From contig OX336343.1 in assembly GCA_946902875.1 (NCBI GenBank), positions 14,505,361-14,569,360 on the forward strand: a stretch of 64,000 bases of DNA, read 5' to 3'. The stretch is from Nematopogon swammerdamellus. Its lineage: Eukaryota > Arthropoda > Insecta > Lepidoptera > Adelidae. Within the stretch, counting starts at the first letter, position 1; every line of letters starts with the position of its first letter. Positions 55,901-64,000 of this stretch are shown one piece after another. The position numbers and the translations under genes are program-made. The notes under the pieces were generated by a model that searched no databases, was not told the DNA's origin, and saw nothing but the letters and a program-made list of their open reading frames with translations.

Positions 55901-58900
55901 CTGAAGCAAATATTCAACGAATTATAAGCGTTCAAAGCTAGCCATGGTGTCACCAAGAGCCGGCCAAATAGACTAACAATTTTGTAAACGATTTATAGCT
56001 AACTTCATTCGTGTTTAGTTAAGTGTTTAGTACCAATGTGAAGGGTATTAAGTCGTCTTTACAATTAAATGATAATAAACCTAGTCCTGTAGGAAAAAGA
56101 TTTAGTTTTGATTGCGAAAACATTGGGCACCTTGGTACCCAAACTGAATTTAAGTTTTAGCACTGGGCACACGGGTGGATTTATTTTCATTTATTTGTAG
56201 AAGTAGTTCGACGGAAGTAGGTAGGTTAGGTGGTCAGTGTGAGATTAGATAAGTAATGTGATGAATAAATATAAATAAAATATTTATTTGTAATTATAGG
56301 TAATTATTTAAAAATATTGAGATAAATAATTTTGTCATGAGATATTAATAGAATTACCTTAGAAAATTTTAGAAACAAATTGTGCTACCTATATCGACAA
56401 TACTTATTCATTTATTTATAGAAGAAAACATACATCCATTCACAAAAATATAAGTACATTGTTATTAAGCCATGTATGGCCAATTAGATGTTTCCCTAAT
56501 TAGTTATTATTAATACCTACATCTCATACATTACATCCAATACACTACATATACCTCACACATTACAACTCATACACCTCATGCATCGGATTCAGATTCA
56601 GATATTTATTTCACCATAAAGAACACACAACAATAACAATATTTCATTGAGACATATGCATATTCAGTATGGTTCGTCATCAATCATTACCAGACATCGG
56701 AATCCGCGGGGCACGAATACGACCTTGTTAGGGATTGACTACGGGGATCAATAAACAATCGACACTGTTATCGATACTCATATTTATTTCTTTATTGTAT
56801 TTTATTCATGTCATATTTCAGACCTGTATACTTATATACCTACAGTACTTATATAAACATGTATACTTTATGTTAACGATTAAGTAAATATAATACATAT
56901 TTATATAAGGTCTTTCAAAATTAGTTCATAGTACGCTAAGGGGGGGTTCTGTATCATATAGGGAGTAAAACCTATATAAAAATTTTTGGACCTTGGGCTT
57001 TTTTATGTAAAAAAATTTTTTATGTAGGTATTTAAATAAAAAAATAGGTGGTTGATTTTTATAACCTAATCGATTCAGTTTCATAACAGTAACAAAAAAG
57101 TCTTTATGACCATTATGATGTAACACGTGTAAGTTGGTAAAAAAAATTAAATTCTTTCTATTCCATACTAATAAAACTAAAATTGTGGTTTTTCACAATT
57201 TCTGAAAGAAAGAGATATACGTGTTGGAAGACTTTTTTGTTCCTAGCACGAAACCGAAACGATTAAGAAAATTTTTTTTTACATTTACCATTAAAAAAAA
57301 ATTTTTTTGTGAAAAAAAAAATTCTTTGTTCTTCAAAAGTGATCTATTTCCGATACAGAACCCCCCCTTAGCTTACTATGAACTAATTTTGTAAGACCAA
57401 TTTTTTTGGACCTTGGCCTTTTTTTATGTAAAATATTTTTTTATGTGTTTAAATAAAAAAATAGGTGGTTGATTTTTATAGCCTAGTCGATTCAGTTTCA
57501 TAACAGTAACAAAAAAGTCTTCAATATCATTATGATGTAACACGTGTAAGTTGGTAAAAAAAATCAAATTCTTTCTATTCCATACTAATAAAACTAATAT
57601 TGTGGTTTGAACAGATTTGTATTGTACCTACAAAGTAAATACAACATTTGTTTATTATATCTTATTTTCTATAGAAATACTCTTAGTTTTAATAATCGAC
57701 ATTATTTCATATTATTCTAAAATAACGATTTATTTTCGATATTTGTGGATACATTGTCCCATCACTAAACAACCTTGAATCATTCGTGCCCCGCGGATTC
57801 CGATGTATGGTCATCATTTTTTATCATGTCCCGTTCAGTAGTGCAATCTATAAGGAAGAACTGGGTAATAAACCTTACAGAGCTTTTTTTAAATATAACT
57901 TACATACTAAGTTTTCATTATGTTAAATGAGGGGTGTAAAAGCAAAAACGCCACTGTCCATTTTAGACCCAAACTAAACTATGAATGCCATCTTGTGGCG
58001 CTGGTAAAAACGAATTTACTATATCGAACAGTTTAGATGCAATATTACCACTATCCCATAGAAAATTACTATTAAAAAGTGAGGTGAGAAGCAAAAATGC
58101 CACTGTCCTAAACTACTAAGGTGCAGAAACGCCATTGTCCATTTCAGCCAATTACGGACCGCTTAAATCCGCGTGGTCAAGATGGCCGCCGCCTTGATTT
58201 CCTTGTGAAACTGTGTCTGACTAATTTGCGTTTTTAAATTGCATTTCGTGATAAAACCATACAAAAATGGAAGAAAATGTGGCGGAAGTGCCTCCAGAAC
58301 GGGCTCGCAAGAGGAAAAGAGCACCAGAGATGTGGAAACGGGCTAGAGAAAAGGTTGAAAGGTGTGAAGAAGAAAAAAGTGCTTTATTAAAAATAATTTC
58401 TTAATACAATCTGTTTTCTTTTGTTGTCTGTACATTATCTATTAAATTAATGCTTAGAAGCAAATGCGCCACTGTCCTTTTTCATAGACGCAGATTCACC
58501 ACTGTCTAATGACAGATAGACGCAAATTTACCACTGTCCAATGTCAGATGCAAAGTCACCACTGTCCTGTTGATTTTATTTAGTTTTTGTCATATTTATA
58601 TTAGTTTAGAATGGCATACCTATTGATTTCATATTAAAATACCTTCATAAACATTTAAAAAGAACATTGCTTTTCACATTATAATGCAATGTTGCCCTGC
58701 TAAAATTCCTTTGAATGACTTAGATATAATCTATGGACAGTGGCGTGTTTGCTTTTACACCCCTCAAATATAACATACTATATCTAAGCAAAAAATTAAA
58801 AATATTAAGTCAAAATATACCCATTAAAAGAGATAATAAAATACAAAACAAAGAATATAGGGTTAAGTCAAGTTATTAATAAAATTTGTGTTTATGCATA

Positions 58901-61900
58901 TAAACAATTTGAATTATCAAAGTCAGCAGAATTTTTATTTACAGTAAGAAAAAAATTCACTTAACTTATAAAATTGATTGTCTAAGAGAAATATTTTCAG
59001 CTGACTCTGGAACACATTGTCACTATTTATTGATTTTATTTTATCAGGGACATTTTCGTACAATTTGGGTCCAATATCTTCCCCAACTCCATGGGTCCAA
59101 TCACGTCAGGGTCTTTTTCAGCCATCGCCGATTTGTGCGCAACAGAATTCATGTTTTTGCGTACATATACCACTACTTCATATATATATAGAGAGCACAC
59201 AGTTAATATACCAAAGGATTTGAAAAGTCTCTACAAGATGTTGTTCGCGGTACACTGGCTAATACACTTATCGCTCGTTTTCGCAGTATTAGCACTCTTT
59301 CAGCATCGGTTGAGTTACCCTACAGGATTACTCCATACGTTAGTAGTGAGTGTACGTACGCATAGTAGGACTGTCTCAAAGCCTCCGGACTGATCAAGCG
59401 GCGTAACTCTCTTAGTGCGTAAATAACTCTAGCCATCTTGTCACATAGTTTGTCTATGTGACTTTTCCAACTTAGAGTTGGGTCAATATAGAACCCTAAA
59501 AATCGTATACATGACTGGGAGCCAATAGAGCCGGATGAATTCGAACGACTCACGGGGACCACAGTTTCGTCCTGAAAATACCATATAGTTTGTCTTCGAT
59601 GTATTTAGTATCAGTCCGTTCGCAGTAAACCATTCCGATCTCACACACTTTGTACCTAACATAAAATTCATACACCTCATACATTATATTATCTTATACA
59701 TTTCATACATTACATGTCATACATCTCATAATACTTCGTACATCTCATACATCTCATACATTATGTCTCAAACACTTCATATACTTCATAAAATACATCT
59801 CTTGCATACCCCTCATTGCACCTGTCGGCCGGCACCTACGGGGAAAATTTAACTTGTACATACCTAATATTTGATTACAGACACTAGGACTGGTGAAACT
59901 AAATAAAAATTTGAAAATAAATCCACCCGTGTGTACCAGACTGAACTGATCTTGAACTGAGATTTTGTTGAAATCACCTTGGGTACCTAAGTGCCCATAT
60001 CCCTCATTGCAGTTTTAAAATTAGTAATCCGGTGTTAAATGAGAAGGATATATAAGCAAATAAATCTGATTAATGATTAACAATTAATTTATGCAATGCA
60101 ATATTTCAGGCGGAAACTTCATATTTTCTACAAAAAACAAATAAATATTAGCGCACTTGTTAAGTGCACTTCGGCGACCAATTATGTTTTGAATAATTTT
60201 AATGTAAATGACCTACTTGGCCACTAAAGAACTATTTCCAAGCAATCTACATAAGTTTATTTAATGTAAAATAATTTTTTACTGAAGATAGGTGGTCTCA
60301 TTACCGCAAAAATAAACAGAAAACTTGCCCTTACTTTACTCGACGGGCAGAACTATCATCACCAACTTCAAATTGAAATTCTCCACAACCTATAGGTCAA
60401 ATCACCTTGCGATCTATGAGCAACTTCATAGTCATTAAATCAAAAAGGGATAGAAACACGCCTTACACTTCAATTCTCTACGAGCGAGCAGGGAAAAGCC
60501 CTTTTTGTCGCCTGGGTATTTTTGGTCACTATAGTACCCACGGTGGACCGACGGTCAAAACGGCTTGGGTACCATAGTACCCAAGGTGTAGCGAGTGGTT
60601 ATAGCCGAAACGAATGAGCCGTCAGTGTGAGAAATACCTGCTCCGCGCTGAGCAGATAGGAGCCGGCGGACATAAGAAATGCCTGCTCCGTGCGGAGCAG
60701 TTCGGAGCCAGCAAGTTAATGTGGCAATAAATACATGGTATAATATACAAGTTTAGTAGATGCGGAAAAATTTGTATCTTTGTATCATTGACATAATAAA
60801 TCTAATAGACGCATAATCAGGCCAAAACTCCTAAGAAATGTGCGGGCCTCCTGCTGCTAGGGTTGCTACCACGACATTTGAATTTTCCATCATTCGAGTA
60901 TTTGTTTAGTATTTTATCACCGTACAAATTATCTTTTAGGTATAACCTATAATAAACACATCACTGTAAATCGTTCTCAAATCAAAGCAATAAAGAAAAT
61001 GTCTTCAATATACAATTATTTTCCAATCACAACTCACGAAAATTAACAAATTCCTTCATGCAGATTGTTTTTTTTCCCCTTGCAACACCAACTATCGACA
61101 TCTCGTTCTCTGTCACGGATGACGCGCTTGCGATTTTATTCTCCCCGTCTTGCTCGCACATATACACGTCGCTGGCTGTCATTTAGTGACAGCTGAGCTG
61201 TCACTGTCAGTCTACACCACAACCACATGAACTGGGTGAAAGACATGTATGGACACATTTGAAACACTAACTACAATATTGTATGTAGATGATCGACAGG
61301 GTTAGCTTGGAAGAAAAGAGAACCTACAACGGTGAACACGATACACACACTCACACCACAAATGCATGCTGACAGAGACCGATAGTGAGGAACTTTAATA
61401 GGATATACGTATGCTAGAAAGAGATACCGGCTTTTCCGTTAGTTGTGTCGTTCAATGTCGGATATCACGACGCCATGTCATTAAATTAGAAGTAGATTTA
61501 AATTTTTATAAATTTTTTATTTGACATAGGTATATTTTTGACAATCTCTAGTTAGGTTCGTAAGTATATTTTTGGATTTTAGTGTATTTCTTTTTATCGT
61601 TAATTTTAGTATTTACCGTATTGGGCAAACACGTGCGAACGCAGTGACGGATGTATCGAAACTGACAGCTCAGGTACTCTAAGTTGTTTAGTTTAGGGTA
61701 CCTGACTTGACACGCAGGGGAAAGCTGATGGCGTTTCTTGTTGTTTTATTAGTTCAATGCTTTGTGTGCCTCTCTAAAATTTTTTAGTCCATAGCACAGT
61801 GATATGCACAAGTAAGGATATCGCCTATCTCGCCGTATGCAGCGCCGATAAACAAGAGCACCATGTATGAGTACTCCGAGGCACGCTGTACTTTTACAAG

Positions 61901-64000
61901 GCGTGTAGGCAAGCTAGTTTTGAACGCCACTTGCTTGCTATTTTGCCACTTTAATAGTGCAAAATGCTAAATGTTAGTGCAGTGTACTGTTATGGTTGCT
62001 GAATAAAGAATAAAGTGAGGACATTTATTGAGGGCCGTATGGGCATGTCCTTATGCTAGTAATATATACCTAAACACTGGCGGCTGGTCCTAAAGTGCGC
62101 TCGTGCGCCGCACTACCGTACCACGAGAAGTCTTCACTTCACTCAAAATAAATAATATCTTACAACATACCTACATTAAAACCATAAAGATCGTACTCCA
62201 AATAAATAAGAATGTGAATTCGACCTTATTTTATAGATCACAAGGCACTTTTTTGCGAGTAAACGCGCGCCCCGTGCGGAATCGAAACCGAATCGGTCTC
62301 CCATACTGAATGTATGGGGATCGGCAAAACACCGCTGGCGCGTGAGACAAAAGATACTTCATAGAAATAGTATGGACCGAAATGGAGTTCTGCGTGCGGC
62401 GCACAAGCGCCAAACAAGGACGCTATATCGTGAATAGCCGCGCGTGCGACACGTCGCGAGCGATTCGTTTTGCACGAGTCCGTCTACAGATCTTTAATCA
62501 AAGCTGGCACGTACTAACACTATCGCATAGTGTGTGTGTGTAAGCGCACGGGTGACGTCGCACTGCATACGCTCGATCTGTCTCACTCGCACTTGCACAA
62601 TTGCATTGGTGTGAGTACTGTGCACGCGCCAGCAGCTAGCTAGAGTCAGCGCGCTGTCATGTGATGTCACATACCCGTTAGCGCGCGAACATTTGAAATG
62701 GGATATGGTTAGATTTTGTGCTTTCTGTCGCGTGATACTGTGAATGTGCCGATATTTGCCTAAGAGTTGGTTAAAGGTAAGGCTTTACAATCAGGTGATC
62801 CCGGGTTCAATTCCTACTTTTCAAATGCTTTTATTTTTATATATTTTTTTGAATTATTTTTGGGATATTACTACTTTTTCTTTTTGAAAGCTGCAGTAGT
62901 GTTGTGGTCTATGGGTGTGTTCATAAAGGTACTAAAAAGGAGTTAAAAAACTTGTTTGGTTTATTTTTTTCTTGTTTTTTGCAGCTCATTGAGTGTCTTG
63001 AGAATATTCATACTAGGTACGTAAATAATAAAACGCAGGCGTTTAAAAAATTCGGAAGTCCCGATCTTAAAATAACATGACGGGAATTTGTTGGGAAATT
63101 TGGTATTTAAGTAGGTAGGTACTTAGCACACTACCGGTCACTGAAGTCACCAGCCGCCACTGTACCTAAGCCAATGAGTTAGTCATCATTTTTTGTAATG
63201 GTACTAATTGTACGTCTCTTGCATTGTGTTGCAGAGATATCGAAGTTATTGGGCACGCCGTTCTTCTCTGATCTGCTGCTGGACTCGCTGCTGCATGTGG
63301 AGACAGCTAGCGTGGCTGTACGCGCATTCTTCCTCAAGCTCATCGCCGCCGCTGCCATCAACGAGCTCCAGTTCACCAAGCTCACCCGCTACCCCGGCTT
63401 CACGCTACTCAATCGCGTCGCCGACATCAGCCAGACGGATGTGCCACCGAGCATCCGTGTCGCCTACATCGAGATGGCCACCTCTCTCACCACGCACAGC
63501 TCCGGAGTCACCTGGCTTCTCGACACACAGGCCTGGAAGCACATTTTTAACCTCTGCTACCAGAGCCAGACCGTCTACGTCCTCCGCGCCGCCTACAAGT
63601 TCACAGGCGACTTCCTCTGGCGACTCGACGACTTCGCCGACGAGGACAATCTCATTAAGATCCTCGAGTATATTCTCAAGCCGATCGTCGACAGTCCGTA
63701 CCACCAGACGGAGACGATCTCGGAGGAGGAGGAGGCGTCGTATGTGACCCCGCTGCAGCCTTCCCTGCACATGCTGATGGCCGTTCTCAAGAACATCAAG
63801 TTCATTTGCAGACCCAACGTGCTAATAAAGCTGCTCACCAAGCACTTCGTCATCAAGTATAATCTCATAGTGATCCTGCACATCACCAGGAACGAGGAGG
63901 TCATGCTGCTCATCTCTAAAATAGTCTTCCTAATGGCGCTTGCGACGGCGTTTCAAAATCGGCAGGAGCTACCGAAGGACTGCAACTCACTGCTTGACCT
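49973..64000 (+). CDS. Helical-repeat protein, possibly BRAT1-like, 3'-partial
   Basis: The first coding exon 49973-50099 (MDLLAYRGKFKLLFEQ to LQATNDP) joins in phase to 63235->64000 across a 13.1-kb intron (GTATGT..TTGCAG). The product in the window is about 297 residues, all alpha-helix-like with repeated Leu-rich amphipathic segments (for example LLLDSLLHVET, VRAFFLKLIAAAA). It has no transmembrane helix or catalytic motif. Order and spacing (PFFSDLLLDSLL, then TWLLDTQAWKHIFNL, then YVLRAAYKF) recall the N-terminus of BRAT1, an armadillo-like protein linked to ATM signalling and the Integrator complex. This is by eye only and weak. The second exon is open for 766 nt to the window edge with clear coding bias. 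Confidence 0.72.
50100..50998. other. Start of the 13-kb intron
   Basis: A dispersed repeat (CTCAAATATTTCGTAAAATA at 50288) is followed by a T-run at 50416 and AT-rich sequence resembling a reversed LINE 3' end (50416-50760). No coding exon was seen. Confidence 0.5.
51000..52348. mobile_element. TA-flanked inverted-repeat element filled with AGGT/ACCT motifs
   Basis: CCCAGCAAACATTTTAGGT (51002) and ACCTGAAATGTTTGCTGGG (ending 52346) are inverted repeats with one mismatch, both bordered by TA. The 1.3-kb interior carries dozens of short words such as TAGGTCAAA, CGACCTAAA and TTACCAAATT in both directions. Near 52180-52260 there is a run of GTCGACGTCGA-type palindromes. No transposase is encoded. 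TA borders suggest a Tc1/mariner-type target, but the class is not certain. Confidence 0.75.
52360..52930. other. Intronic, no gene seen
   Basis: AT-rich, with a short GC-richer stretch (52430-52580) containing CGTCCGTACGTG-type words. The end (52866-52920, GGCCAAGTTCGAGTCGAGC) resembles the end of family 2. Confidence 0.45.
52935..54440. repeat. 1.5-kb palindromic satellite of 100-bp units
   Basis: About five units run forward (52972-53470), then about nine to ten run inverted (53471-54399). The unit contains ATAACTCGAGAACCACTGG, GACCCATCGTGTTGGTACTC and GGTGAGATCTATCCATCTG. The outermost unique arms are inverted too: CTAGAAGGCTTAGGATTTTT near 52938 and AAAAATCCTAAGCCTTCTAG near 54420. Units are highly alike. 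The short open frames here are artefacts. The whole could fold into one long hairpin. Confidence 0.92.
54440..54735 (-). pseudogene. RTE-clade LINE C-terminal fragment
   Basis: The minus strand reads KLRWHWAGHVSRK, VLHWRPWTGKRKVGRPPARW, DDDIKYVGEKQWFRTAEGRE and DWSRGVTRTADIARKIS. This is the WAGH and GRPPxRW region of RTE elements. It abuts the palindromic satellite. It is truncated at both ends and rearranged, because TRTADIARKI normally precedes the WAGH block. Confidence 0.75.
55040..55545 (+). repeat. Dispersed repeat family 3 and flanking retroelement-like sequence
   Basis: From GTCGTAAAAGGCGACTAAGG (55270) through GCCACCTCTCACCTTGG and ACTTGCAGCACAACACC to TATGTATGT it matches 24690-24945. 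The segment before it may belong to the same retroelement. Confidence 0.65.
56699..57807. mobile_element. Element with 25-bp perfect terminal inverted repeats
   Basis: ACATCGGAATCCGCGGGG at 56695-56720 is repeated inverted as CCCCGCGGATTCCGATGT ending about 57806, with 25 bp matching exactly. The 490-bp MITE and a partial duplication of it lie inside. No transposase or clear target duplication was found. Confidence 0.8.
56909..57398. mobile_element. 490-bp MITE with about 40-bp inverted ends
   Basis: GGTCTTTCAAAATTAGTTCA and the following TAGTACGCTAAGGGGGGGTT are mirrored by AACCCCCCCTTAGC and ACTATGAACTAATTTTGTAAG at the right. A piece of its interior (TTGGACCTTGG through CTATTCCATACTAATAAAAC) is duplicated just downstream at about 57405-57605. 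Confidence 0.85.
57929..58765. mobile_element. DNA transposon remnant with 4-bp AAAT duplication and repeated CCACTGTCC motif
   Basis: The ends GAGGGGTGTAAAAGCAAA and TTTGCTTTTACACCCCTC extend to about 33 bp of inverted repeat with one mismatch. AAAT lies on both sides (57925-57928 and 58766-58769). CCACTGTCC or one-base variants occur about eight times: near 57951, 58099, 58132, 58468, 58500, 58533, 58558 and inverted near 58737. A 4-bp duplication and GRG-type ends would fit Sola-like transposons (inference). A small ORF with a Lys/Arg-rich motif lies in the middle. Confidence 0.82.
58267..58404 (+). CDS. Small basic 45-codon ORF inside the CCACTGTCC element
   Basis: MEENVAEVPPERARKRKRAP is followed by EMWKRAREKVERCEEEK and a stop. 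The Arg/Lys-Pro-Glu-x-Trp-Lys pattern resembles the N-terminal start of transposon-encoded proteins widespread in insects (recalled, not checked). It is probably the leftover first exon of the element's transposase rather than a host gene. A CAAGATGGCCGCCGCC stretch lies about 90 bp upstream. Confidence 0.4.
   Translation: MEENVAEVPPERARKRKRAPEMWKRAREKVERCEEEKSALLKIIS
59320..59665 (-). pseudogene. LINE reverse-transcriptase fragment
   Basis: The minus strand reads WFTANGLILNTSKTNYMVFS, then, after a frame change, IRFLGFYIDPTLSWKSHIDK, LCDKMARVIYALRELRR and YYAYVHSLLTYGVI. This is the thumb region after the catalytic domain in Jockey/CR1-like LINEs. It is broken and truncated. Confidence 0.75.
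59665..59815 (+). repeat. Degenerate CATACATCTCATACAT repeat
   Basis: Many variants of CATACAYCTCATACATTA occur. The same type lies at 56515-56590. It is low complexity. Confidence 0.7.
60000..62066. other. Intronic, mostly unexplained
   Basis: No coding exon was recognised. It contains a repeated GGTACCATAGTACCCAAGG-type block near 60520-60590, the pair of 18-bp hairpins at 60638 and 60683, and otherwise AT-rich unique-looking sequence. Confidence 0.45.
60638..60700. repeat. Two CTGCTCCG..GAGCAG hairpins 45 bp apart
   Basis: CTGCTCCGCGCTGAGCAG (60638-60655) and CTGCTCCGTGCGGAGCAG (60683-60700) are near-palindromes. Their surrounding words are also shared (AAATACCTG/AAATGCCTG before, AGGAGCC/CGGAGCC after). 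Confidence 0.85.
62075..63162. mobile_element. hAT-like non-autonomous element, type B, with target duplication
   Basis: The ends are CACTGGCGGCTGG and CCAGCCGCCACTG. Flanks TACCTAAA (62067-62074) and TACCTAAG (63163-63170) match at 7 of 8 bases. It is homologous throughout to 29247-30223, with an extra segment near 62490-62640. It has the same tRNA-like A/B boxes (TTGGTTAAAGGTAAGG, GGTTCAATTCC near 62811). The right end is 72 bp from the exon at 63235. Confidence 0.88.

Larger units (their letters stand above)
56122..59992. mobile_element. Large inverted-repeat element (about 3.9 kb) with nested insertions
   Basis: Left GGGCACCTTGGTACCCAA (56126) and GGGTGGATTTATTTTC (56173-56188) are mirrored at the right by GAAAATAAATCCACCC (about 59915) and TTGGGTACCTAAGTGCCC (59978-59995). 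The arms are about 80-110 bp and diverged. Target duplications were not found. Inside lie a 25-bp-TIR element, a MITE, the CCACTGTCC element, a LINE fragment and CATACATCTC-type degenerate repeats. Confidence 0.6.

Noticed and set aside
63208..63747. 179-codon Ser/Thr-rich plus-strand frame
   Set aside because: It is a frame-shifted shadow of the real exon starting 63235, whose phase matches the upstream exon.

Overview
The window is animal nuclear DNA, most likely from a moth or butterfly (Lepidoptera). This rests on split protein-coding genes with GT..AG introns and consistent codon phases, arthropod-like TCAGT initiator motifs, no bacterial gene organisation, and a dense load of LINE, SINE-like, mariner, hAT-like and Helitron-like repeats of the kind common in lepidopteran introns. 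The order is an inference from repeat style, not a database result.

Five genes can be rebuilt exon by exon. (1) 1-15169 (+), 5'-incomplete: C-terminal part of SAP130, the Sin3A-associated corepressor subunit. (2) 18390-20831 (+): a three-exon gene for a 96-residue secretory-pathway or single-pass membrane protein of unknown function; every exon is short, so it is easily missed. (3) 22650-36127 (-): complete U2AF50 (U2AF large subunit, 3' splice-site recognition), 8 coding exons, 426 residues. (4) 39229-46499 (+): complete MFSD10/TETRAN-type major facilitator transporter, 8 exons, 486 residues, divergent from U2AF50. (5) 49973-64000 (+), 3'-incomplete: a helical-repeat protein, possibly BRAT1-like, whose second coding exon lies beyond a 13.1-kb intron. 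They look like unrelated housekeeping genes rather than one pathway.

The rest is mostly mobile DNA. SAP130 introns hold two copies of a restriction-like-endonuclease LINE, a two-way 67-bp minisatellite with Helitron-like ends, an RTE fragment, and a 151-bp tandem repeat (x4) that contains a coding exon. The large U2AF50 intron holds nested hAT-like elements whose 8-bp target duplications can be read directly (TGAATAAT outer, CCCATAGG inner). The 13-kb intron of the last gene holds a TA-flanked element full of short AGGT motifs, a 1.5-kb palindromic satellite of 100-bp units, a matryoshka of inverted-repeat elements including one with 4-bp duplications and a repeated CCACTGTCC motif, and a hAT-like element ending 72 bp before the next exon.

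The observations most worth a second look are the exon-containing tandem repeat in SAP130, the composite hAT insertion, the palindromic satellite, the CCACTGTCC element and the small membrane-protein gene. No new defence or catalytic system was recognised. All exon joins come from splice signals, phase and remembered family similarity, without alignment or transcripts.
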